Assembly (NCBI GenBank): GCA_020354275.1
Contig: CP070645.1
Span: forward strand, 1,316,762 to 1,328,742
Reading direction: 5' to 3'
DNA: 11,981 nucleotides
From: Dehalococcoidales bacterium
GTDB lineage: Bacteria > Chloroflexota > Dehalococcoidia > Dehalococcoidales > UBA2162
The position numbers and the translations under genes are program-made. The number at the start of each line of letters is the position of its first letter. The first letter of the stretch is position 1. Below the pieces are notes generated by a model. The model was not told the DNA's origin, did not search any database, and saw nothing but the letters and a program-made list of their open reading frames with translations. This document shows positions 6,384 to 11,981 of this stretch, one piece after another.

Positions 6384-6693
6384 TATGACCCCAAAAGAAC
6401 AAGCATTCCTGGAGTAGTAGCCTGACTTTCCTTTTATATTTGCAAGGTAACGTTACACTGAGTTAGCGGCGGTTTCAGTAGCCTTTCAATAAAAGGGGTT
6501 CGGTTGATCTCCGGTATATCCCATTCTATATTTCCATGTTTGCCAGTGTTCGGTCCAGCCCAATCAGGGATGCCGCCAGTGCCACCCATAAGGCTTTTTG
6601 CACTCACCGTGAGTTGAGCCAAAGAAAAATTTTCCTAATGTGCCGATATCGCTTGATACCGTCCATATTTACAACAACTAAAATATACAGCTG
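6384..6693. other. Convergent intergenic gap, little to see
   Basis: Stops of the short GerW-like gene and the ABC permease gene face each other here. It contains a 10-bp palindrome GTAACGTTAC (6447-6456) and a weak 5-bp stem CCTTT (6482-6486) with AAAGG (6492-6496). There is no hairpin plus T run good enough to call a terminator. A 62-codon reverse-strand frame (6434-6622, TTG start) has no ribosome site and resembles nothing I recognise; it could be a gene remnant or chance. Confidence 0.4.
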
Positions 6694-7431
6694 TTAGCGG
6701 CGGCGATGCACCAGCGCGTAAGTTACCAGAAATGCTGCGACACACCATACTCCAACAACACTAAAGGCAAGTCCAAGATTGACGTCCATATCGGTAAGTG
6801 TACCGCGCGATAAATCCGCCATATACTTAATCGGTAAACCATTGTGTAGTGTTGCCAGCCAATCGGGTAGTTGTTCTGTTGGATATACCACCGGAGAGAA
6901 TATCATGATAAAAAACACTATGATTTGTGTGGCCAGATTGGCTAACTGAGGTTTCGGTGCACCATGGGCAATAGCATAACCAATAAAAACACCGGTCAAC
7001 GCAATCAGCAACAGGGCAGGTACCGCCAATGGACTTATTTCCAAGCTGAAATCATGATAGGCAGCCCCAATTATAAGCGCCAGTACAACACCGGGCAGGC
7101 TTACTAATACCCATATTGTAGCATCGGCTAGCAGGTAGACGATTCGTTTTACTGGCAGTGACCAGATATAATCAAAGGTTCCCTCGGCCCTAGCCATGGA
7201 TATTATTTGCGGTGCCAGCACCAACCCTGTCATAAGTAAAATCAGGGTTGGAGCCCCGGTCACCAGAAACTTGGCCGTAGTAGGATTAATATCCGGGTAA
7301 AAGAAACTCAAGCCTATAACGAAACCACAGGCAATCATCACCTGTACGGCTGCTTCAAGCGGTAATATAGGCTTGTTGCTTAGAGCTTGCCATTTCAACA
7401 TGAGTACATAACTACGAAGCGTACGTGCCAT
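6694..7431 (-). CDS. ABC-2 type transporter permease, 245 residues
   Basis: Forms the membrane channel of an exporter with the ATPase encoded just upstream. Six hydrophobic segments are visible: about 25-45, 59-81, 97-125, 133-156, 165-185 and 218-241. A short charged linker (MARAEGTFDYIWSLPVKR, 79-96) after the second segment is the usual coupling helix of the ABC-2 family. The protein ends in a basic tail (HRRR). Length is normal for ABC-2 permeases of the DrrB/NodJ type. The ATG at 7431 lies inside the ATPase gene, with a 20-base overlap, so the two are translationally coupled. A homodimer is likely because only one permease gene is present. Substrate cannot be read from sequence; the TetR gene in the operon fits efflux of a small toxic or signalling molecule. 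Confidence 0.9.
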   Translation of the reverse strand: MARTLRSYVLMLKWQALSNKPILPLEAAVQVMIACGFVIGLSFFYPDINPTTAKFLVTGAPTLILLMTGLVLAPQIISMARAEGTFDYIWSLPVKRIVYLLADATIWVLVSLPGVVLALIIGAAYHDFSLEISPLAVPALLLIALTGVFIGYAIAHGAPKPQLANLATQIIVFFIMIFSPVVYPTEQLPDWLATLHNGLPIKYMADLSRGTLTDMDVNLGLAFSVVGVWCVAAFLVTYALVHRRR

Positions 7432-8434
7432 TTTCTATCTCCTGTTCGGGCCGTATTAATGCATCTGAATTGCCAACCATCTTTACATAGACATCTTCAA
7501 GGGTTGATGGTCCCACGGAGAATTCCTCCACAACACCTGTGTCTTTGAGTTTGCGCGCCCATTGCATCGCCGGTGCCACATCATCGTCCTCAAGCTTGAC
7601 TATCATCCGCCGTCCGTTCAGAATAGTATGCTGCATGAACCCTGGAGATTCTGGCACTTCTGAACGTGGCTCCAGAATAAGTTCAAGGCGCATATTTCTG
7701 CTACCATTCTCCTTAAGCGAACCGGGTGTCCCTGTTCCGATAACCCTACCCTGGTCTATAATTGCCAGCCGGTCTACCGTTCGTTCTGCTTCAAGTACAT
7801 TATGTGTTACCAGCAACACTGTTGAACCCTTCTCAATCAGGTTTCTTACCTGTTGCCAGAGCAGTCGGCGCCGCAACGGGTCAACGTCATTGGTCGGTTC
7901 ATCGAGTATCACGATTCGTCCCGGTATCACCGCCGCCATACAGAAGGCGACCAGCCTTCGCATACCGCCAGAGAAACTCTCAGCTGTCTTCCTGGACCAC
8001 TCCTCCATCTCCAGTTCCCTGATCAATTCACGGGTTCTCTTACGTACTCCCCCAGCACCACCGCCACGTACCCGTCCTACCAGCTCAATCGCCTGCATTG
8101 TAGTAAGACCGTTAATCGGTACCTGTGTTTGTGCCTGAAATGAGCAAGCCTGTCGGGCATAGTTCGGGTTAGCAACAATATCTACACCATCAAGTACGAT
8201 ACCACCTGAATCCGGTTTGACAAGCCCGATAATCTGGTTCACCAGGGTGGTCTTACCAGCCCCGTTTGGCCCCAGAAGGCCAAAGATCTCGCCCTCGGCC
8301 AATGATATAGATATATTGTCGTTGACCCGGGTTCCTTTAACGTAGGATTTACATACTCTATCTATCTCTAGCACTGTCCTTTTGTCTCCAGTGCCGTTAG
8401 TTTTCATGGTGATACTCCACTCGCTTCTATTCAC
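7412..8434 (-). CDS. ABC transporter ATPase (DrrA-like), 340 residues
   Basis: Hydrolyses ATP to drive the ABC-2 permease. All key motifs are present: Walker A GPNGAGKT (55-62), Q-loop Q101, signature SFSGGMRR (153-160), Walker B IVILDE (174-179) and switch histidine H211 in VTHN. The TND after Walker B and the roughly 100-residue C-terminal extension (residues 240-340, with SVGPSTLEDVYVKMV) are typical of the DrrA/CcmA exporter class. Two starts are possible: GTG at 8434, overlapping the TetR stop by eight bases with a G-rich site just before it, or ATG at 8407 with GTGGAG seven bases upstream; the shorter form (331 residues) is equally plausible. Overlaps on both sides show one operon with the TetR and permease genes. 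Confidence 0.93.
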   Translation of the reverse strand: MNRSEWSITMKTNGTGDKRTVLEIDRVCKSYVKGTRVNDNISISLAEGEIFGLLGPNGAGKTTLVNQIIGLVKPDSGGIVLDGVDIVANPNYARQACSFQAQTQVPINGLTTMQAIELVGRVRGGGAGGVRKRTRELIRELEMEEWSRKTAESFSGGMRRLVAFCMAAVIPGRIVILDEPTNDVDPLRRRLLWQQVRNLIEKGSTVLLVTHNVLEAERTVDRLAIIDQGRVIGTGTPGSLKENGSRNMRLELILEPRSEVPESPGFMQHTILNGRRMIVKLEDDDVAPAMQWARKLKDTGVVEEFSVGPSTLEDVYVKMVGNSDALIRPEQEIENGTYAS

Positions 8435-9053
8435 TACTCCCCTCCCCCCCTGATAATGTCCCCCATACTATTGACTGGCATACGTCGGCATATGCGTCAA
8501 CGTCCATATTCGGGTTCGAGGCTATCTGGACCTCTAAGCCAAGAACCATTGAGAACAGCACCTGCGCAATAGCTGTAGAATCAAGCGCATTGTTGAATAA
8601 ACCTTCATCCTGCCCTTTTTCAACTTCATTAATCAAATGGTTCATTATTGCATCCTTATTGGCCTGTAGAATCTCATCAATGCGCTCATTCCGTGTTGCC
8701 TCTGCCCACATTTCCAAGTCAAACCTTACTGCCTCATAGATTCCCTCCTGTTTCGCCAGAGAGAAAAACGTACCTATTAGTGAATCGAAAGCACTAATGC
8801 TATCCCCGGCCTCAGCAGTAGCATTAACGAATATATTTTCATTACGTTTTTCTGATATCTCTGCACAAGCAGAAATAATATCTTCCTTGCTTCGGAAGTA
8901 GTTATAGACCGCCCCGGGACTCAATCCGGCTGTTTTGCAGATTTCCTGCATGGTTGTCTGATGAAAACCCCTCCTGGAAAAACAGGATACTGCCGCCTCA
9001 ATAATTTGACGTCTTCTGGTTTCTAAATAACCTTCTGGCATTAGTGGTGTCAT
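8427..9053 (-). CDS. TetR/AcrR-family transcriptional regulator, 208 residues
   Basis: A ligand-responsive repressor, most likely of its own operon. The N-terminal DNA-binding domain is clear: RRRQIIEAAVSCFSRRGF (13-30), then TTMQEICKTAGLSPGAVYNYF (33-53), the helix-turn-helix, followed by RSKEDII. The C-terminal part (60-205) is helical and variable, as expected for an inducer-binding and dimerisation domain. It opens an operon with the ABC ATPase and permease; its stop overlaps the ATPase GTG start. The ATG at 9053 follows an AAGGGGGGG run. A promoter at 9112-9140 and operator-like palindromes at 9082-9108 lie just upstream. The likely inducer is the exported compound, unknown here. Confidence 0.93.
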   Translation of the reverse strand: MTPLMPEGYLETRRRQIIEAAVSCFSRRGFHQTTMQEICKTAGLSPGAVYNYFRSKEDIISACAEISEKRNENIFVNATAEAGDSISAFDSLIGTFFSLAKQEGIYEAVRFDLEMWAEATRNERIDEILQANKDAIMNHLINEVEKGQDEGLFNNALDSTAIAQVLFSMVLGLEVQIASNPNMDVDAYADVCQSIVWGTLSGGEGSSE

Positions 9054-9081
9054 TATTCCCCCCTTATCATATAGATTGAAT

Positions 9082-9108
9082 ATTCTTTATAAAGAATGAG
9101 CGTTCGTT
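9082..9108. promoter_or_regulatory. Candidate TetR operator: two overlapping inverted repeats
   Basis: A perfect 16-bp palindrome, ATTCTTTATAAAGAAT (9082-9097), overlaps a second imperfect inverted repeat, AATGAGCGTTCGTT (9095-9108, 5 of 7 base pairs). The second resembles the AATGA-NCG-TCATT style of sites bound by many TetR regulators. Both lie just downstream of the -10 box at 9112-9117, around the expected transcription start, which is where a repressor would act on the TetR-ABC operon. Confidence 0.55.
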
Positions 9109-9111
9109 TTT

Positions 9112-9140
9112 AATTTAGAATATTTATTCGCCTTCGTCAA
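9112..9140 (-). promoter_or_regulatory. Promoter of the TetR-ABC operon
   Basis: On the reverse strand TTGACG (9140-9135, 5 of 6) is followed by 17 bases and TAAATT (9117-9112, 4 of 6 matches to TATAAT). Transcription would start near 9105, about 52 bases before the ATG at 9053, inside the operator candidates. Confidence 0.55.
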
Positions 9141-9628
9141 TGTTGTTTATACCTTCTTTGGTCTATTGAGTGGCATTCTACCGTGTAAATCTATTATATC
9201 CTCCCGTATTCTAACGTTTATTTCTTATTAATAATGTTCTATAACGGATACTCTCATTAACTGAAATCGGGATTAACGCTGTTCTATATGTTCTAGGTAT
9301 CCTGTTTACCCAAAAATTCCCGTAGAATCCAGGAAAAGGAGATAGCGCGGGCAAACGGGGGGTGCGGGATGATGACCCTGGGGCGAATTGGGGGGAATAG
9401 GCACCAAGGGCACACACCTACAGAATTATGATTATCTTACCAATGTCCGGGGAAATTATCTATATATTTAAATCAGAGTGACTTATGTTACATATTAGAA
9501 CCATAAAGCCATATTAACATAAAACAAAATCTGTTATTCTGAAATATTTATTTCATATAGCAAATATCTAAAATTAATAATTGTCGTTATATATATTAGG
9601 AAATATTTGAAAAAGTACGGAGGTTCCC
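9141..9628. other. AT-rich intergenic region ahead of the lipoprotein gene
   Basis: No gene is supported in this stretch. It holds a GC-rich block at about 9335-9420 that stands out from its AT-rich surroundings and partly resembles 11445-11469, then a very AT-rich stretch (9420-9615). An inverted repeat TGAAATA (9540-9546), two bases, TATTTCA (9549-9555) lies about 75 bases before the lipoprotein start and could be an operator. A promoter could not be fixed; TTGTCG at 9581 has only a poor -10 partner. A reverse frame at 9211-9417 is built on the GC-rich block and lacks coding signs. Confidence 0.45.
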
Positions 9629-11044
9629 TTGTTAAAAAACAAATCATTCCCAATAACTATTGTATTTACTGTACTGACCACAGCGATACTGCTATCGCTA
9701 TCCCTGGCCAGCTGCAATGAGCAGCCTATTGAACTTCAAAGTGCCAGTGAGGCTAAAGATGCCGCGTTATCCTATTTAGAAAGTCAATATTCTGACAACA
9801 CACCACCCGAAGACCTGATATGGCAGGAACATGCACTTACTCCTGAAGGGTTTGTCGGGGCAGAGACCGTAGAATTCGTGTCAGGCGAGTGGATGCTTAC
9901 GGTTTCGTATCCGGTAGTCCTTCCTGAGAATACTGTCTACAAGGTTAATATCATTAACGGCATAACGGGTTGGCACTGGAAAGGGAATGTGAAAGCAGAT
10001 GGTACCGTGACTGAAGTTAGTGCCCTTAACCAATTGAGCAAGGATGACAGCCAGAATATCGCTTTAGATTTCGTCAAAAATAGCCCCACTTTCGTATTTG
10101 ACGGGATTGAAGAAACTTTACATCTAACCGAAAGCCTCGAAATATCTCTTCCCTATACTTGGACGTTTATCTTCCGCTTTGAAAGCGCACATGCAGGATA
10201 TGGTGACCGCACCGGTCGAATGCTTGCTGAGGTAATAACTCCCCACGAAGCAGCCATAACAATTGAGCAGGGGGAAGTAGTATACGCCTCCATGGACAAC
10301 AAATGGGACATGATGAACCAAATAGAGCTTTCTGATGTAGTAGACCCGGACGACGTCATAATCCGGGAGGAATCAGATATCACCGGCACCATTACCGAAA
10401 TAGACCACATCAATAGTGAAACGGTAGAAGGACGGATACTTGTGGAACTCGAGCAACCGAATAACACTTCTGACAAGTTTTGGGTGACTATTAAGAAGGA
10501 TACGCCGGTATACGAATATGACGGACAGGACCACTACAGTATAGCCTTCAACTCATTACAAAATGGGCAAAATGTAGAAGTATGGTTCAAGGGTGCTGTT
10601 ATGGAATCATACCCGGCCCAAGTTGAAGCGGAAGAGGTTCTAGTTAGGTTATCTATAGATATACCTCCCGAGGAACCAATATATTTCCCCATACAGAAAT
10701 CTGCTAACGGTGAGCAAGAAGTAATGGAAGCCCTGCTCTTTGGAGAACTAATTGTTACCGAAAGGTGTCTACGGGTAAAAGAACCGGAAGGGAATACAAG
10801 TTATTTGATTATTTGGCCAAATGGATATACATACAGCGTTGAAGGAGATGAAATTCAAATCCGTAACAGCCAGGGTAACACGGTTTTTAGAGTGGGTGAT
10901 CAGGTTCGTTTAAGTGGCGGTGAAATCCCAGTACTATCTGCACAGTTAATAGCTGACTACATATATAACGGATTATCCAACGAATGCCCTGGGCCATACT
11001 GGCTGGTCGGAGAGGAAGTCAGTATTTCTAACTCGGAAGACTAA
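9629..11044 (+). CDS. Large lipoprotein with several extracytoplasmic domains, 471 residues
   Basis: A secreted, lipid-anchored protein of unknown function. Residues 1-28 are a signal peptide (KNK, then a long hydrophobic run) ending in the lipobox LASC with C29 as the lipidated cysteine. Residues 40-145 contain an A-x-x-AA...W...GFVGAETVEFVSGEW pattern with VNIINGITGWHWKGNV; 146-235 a second region (TFVFDGI, GYGDRTGRMLAEVITPHEAAI, a PepSY-like impression); 245-345 a beta-barrel-like, DUF3221-like region (ITGTITEID, VWFKGAVMESYPAQVEAEEV); and 355-471 a last domain with LFGELIVTERCLRV, LIIWPNGY, VGDQVRLSGGE and CPGPYWLVG. Domain names after the lipobox are impressions. The TTG start at 9629 has GGAGGT four bases upstream. 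No partner gene is adjacent on the same strand. Confidence 0.85.
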   Translation: MLKNKSFPITIVFTVLTTAILLSLSLASCNEQPIELQSASEAKDAALSYLESQYSDNTPPEDLIWQEHALTPEGFVGAETVEFVSGEWMLTVSYPVVLPENTVYKVNIINGITGWHWKGNVKADGTVTEVSALNQLSKDDSQNIALDFVKNSPTFVFDGIEETLHLTESLEISLPYTWTFIFRFESAHAGYGDRTGRMLAEVITPHEAAITIEQGEVVYASMDNKWDMMNQIELSDVVDPDDVIIREESDITGTITEIDHINSETVEGRILVELEQPNNTSDKFWVTIKKDTPVYEYDGQDHYSIAFNSLQNGQNVEVWFKGAVMESYPAQVEAEEVLVRLSIDIPPEEPIYFPIQKSANGEQEVMEALLFGELIVTERCLRVKEPEGNTSYLIIWPNGYTYSVEGDEIQIRNSQGNTVFRVGDQVRLSGGEIPVLSAQLIADYIYNGLSNECPGPYWLVGEEVSISNSED

Positions 11045-11088
11045 TTTACAAACTGGGTATCCAGTGTAATCATTCCCATGTTGTAAAT
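11044..11088 (+). terminator. Possible terminator or end-of-transcript structure
   Basis: Outer arms ATTTACAA (11044-11051) and TTGTAAAT (11081-11088) are perfectly complementary and enclose a second hairpin ACTGG (11052-11056), loop GTAT, CCAGT (11061-11065). It begins at the last base of the lipoprotein stop codon. There is no T run, so it is a weak terminator candidate; it might instead protect the transcript end. Confidence 0.35.
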
Positions 11089-11547
11089 GATTAAACCGCA
11101 CTTAAATTGCACGTCGGTGTTTACATTTTTGACTGTCCGAAGCATTAGCCCCTGAATTACTGGAGTTATCTGCAGAAACCTTCATAACAGCCCACTGAGG
11201 CGGTTAGAAAAGTACCATACCCCTAAACTATAATGTGGAATGCCTTCAAACGCATCTCTGAAGACCTCTTTCCTTCGGAAAAGGCTGATCTATTCAATGA
11301 TACTACCAGAAGGTATACCATCTCCCCGAAATGATCTGAACTCGGAGGAGATCCCGGGGTCCTTCGGCCAAGGGACCCCTGTTTAATGGCCGTGTTTTGC
11401 CAAACAATCCCAAAAGGGGCCAGATTCTCAACATAGTGCTCAGACGAATTGGGGAAGCGGCAGGCACCAGCCCGCAAGATTCATGAACCTATGGCGAATG
11501 GTTTCCGATGCTATTAATCATTCGTGGTAACATTATACCAGGTGATA
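11089..11547. other. Intergenic region with hairpins and a repeat-like core
   Basis: No gene is supported here. It holds a fourth, diverged match to the repeat core, AGGAGATCCCGGGG (11346-11359, 13 of 14 bases of the core at 4176-4189). Its GGGG runs into a strong stem, GGGGTCC (11356-11362) with GGACCCC (11373-11379), followed by TGTTTA, which could end transcription weakly. A small stem TTTCC/GGAAA with a TTC loop lies near 11269-11281. A block at 11445-11469 resembles 9384-9406. A reverse frame at 11223-11477 is built from these repeats. Confidence 0.45.
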
Positions 11548-11981
11548 TCAGTCGATAGGATTATACATGATATCGGAATAGCAGACGCCCTTCTGGCACC
11601 GTCGTTCCTGTTCTTCTATCCAAGCATCAACACCCATCTTCTTCAGCATTCTGCCATCGGTAACTATAGCAGGATACCTTTCGATTAACCCCTGTAGATG
11701 AACACAAGGATAATCATCACATTATACGCAAACTTCATAGCCCTTCCCCTGAGCGCACTTCCTGATTGCGCAGTTGGGATTACACAGGCTACCACGGCAA
11801 TTCGGATCGCGGGGATTGGCCTGGCCTTCCAACCACAGCCAGAGCGCCTTGAATCCCTGGGGCATAGAATCCAAGTCGTCTTTCTTTAGCGTATCCCTAA
11901 GGAATTTATGGTCTTTCTTCATCGTGTCCTGCATGGCTTTGGCCAGCTGGGGCATGCGTCCATTTCTCGAGCAGAGCTTAC
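11548..11981 (-). pseudogene. DUF3795-family cysteine-rich protein gene, broken by an in-frame TAA and cut by the window edge
   Basis: On the reverse strand one frame reads from beyond base 11981 to a TGA at 11550-11548, with a single TAA at 11724-11722. Before it stands SLCNPNCAIRKCAQGKGYEVCV, shown here in two parts: SLCNPNCAIRKC and AQGKGYEVCV. After it, still in frame, comes CDDYPCVHLQGLIERYP, then MLKKMGVDAWIEEQERRC to the end YNPID. Together these make the cysteine-rich core and C-terminal part of DUF3795 (C-A-I-x-x-C, then C-x-x-C-D-D-x-P-C, then a G-x-x-x-W/F-x-x-x-Q-E-R-R tail). The residue at the stop is usually charged, so GAA to TAA is a simple explanation. The ATG at 11955 is probably not the true start, because the frame stays open upstream to the window edge. 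The family is common in anaerobes, probably metal-binding, function unknown. Confidence 0.8.

Noticed and set aside
6434..6622. Reverse-strand 62-codon frame between the GerW operon and the ABC permease
   Set aside because: TTG start, no ribosome site, no recognised motif and no operon context; kept only as a mention in the intergenic entry.
6462..6703. Direct repeat GTTAGCGGCGG at 6462 and 6693
   Set aside because: Eleven bases only, one copy lies in the Arg codons and stop of the permease gene; the chance or composition explanation is sufficient.
8510..8522. GGTTCGAGG as a possible tRNA T-loop
   Set aside because: It lies inside the TetR coding region and no acceptor or anticodon stems could be built around it.
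9211..9417. Reverse-strand 68-codon frame upstream of the lipoprotein
   Set aside because: Its N-terminal half is the GC-rich repeat-like block and the rest is AT-rich gap; no coding signs.
11229..11234. Perfect TATAAT hexamer as a promoter
   Set aside because: No acceptable -35 at 16-19 bases and no gene follows on that strand.
11223..11477. Reverse-strand 84-codon frame
   Set aside because: Runs through hairpins and repeat-like DNA, with no family resemblance or ribosome site.

Overview
This 12-kb window looks like a chromosomal stretch of an anaerobic, Gram-positive-like or monoderm bacterium. The best guess is Chloroflexota of the Dehalococcoidia type. The grounds are an acyl-CoA-utilising CoA-transferase, a GerW/DUF2953 pair of the kind found in Firmicutes and Chloroflexota, a DUF3795 relic, a large lipoprotein with loosely conserved extracytoplasmic domains, frequent GTG/TTG starts and strong AGGAGG-type ribosome sites. 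This assignment is inference from gene content; no rRNA or tRNA gene is present to confirm it. No phage, CRISPR array, transposase or antibiotic-type gene cluster was seen.

Layout. 1-1528 (+): acetyl-CoA hydrolase/4-hydroxybutyrate-type CoA-transferase, whose reading frame runs off the left edge. 1529-1829: intergenic, with a nested inverted repeat and a good promoter. 1830-4113 (+): three separately spaced genes, namely a 126-residue protein of unknown function, a class I SAM-dependent methyltransferase, and a cupin protein with an extra C-terminal domain. The gaps after all three carry related short repeats, and two more places in the window look related. 4263-4874 (-): an unrecognised 203-residue acidic protein with its own promoter. 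5203-6383 (+): a compact three-gene operon of GerW-family protein, DUF2953 membrane protein and a second, shorter GerW-like protein, preceded by a promoter whose -10 lies inside an 18-bp inverted repeat. 6694-9053 (-): TetR-type regulator, ABC ATPase and ABC-2 permease, overlapping end to start in one operon, with a promoter and operator-like palindromes ahead of the regulator. 9629-11044 (+): a 471-residue lipoprotein behind a long AT-rich leader. 11548-11981 (-): a DUF3795 gene broken by an in-frame TAA and cut by the right edge.

How they work together. The TetR-ABC operon reads as a self-regulated exporter, with TetR sensing a compound and controlling its own transporter. The GerW-DUF2953-GerW operon matches the ytfI/ytfJ association of spore formers, but carries two GerW-like proteins and nothing else related to sporulation. 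The CoA-transferase belongs to acyl-CoA metabolism and has no obvious partner here. The methyltransferase, cupin and unknown genes may be only loosely linked, since each has its own spacer of about 95-110 bp.

The most notable observations are: the DUF3795 gene with a single in-frame ochre codon; the family of short intergenic repeats with an AGGAGATTCCGGGG-like core; the duplicated GerW architecture with an operator-like palindrome over its promoter; and the well-placed TetR operator candidates. I did not find a clear case for a wholly new biological system.
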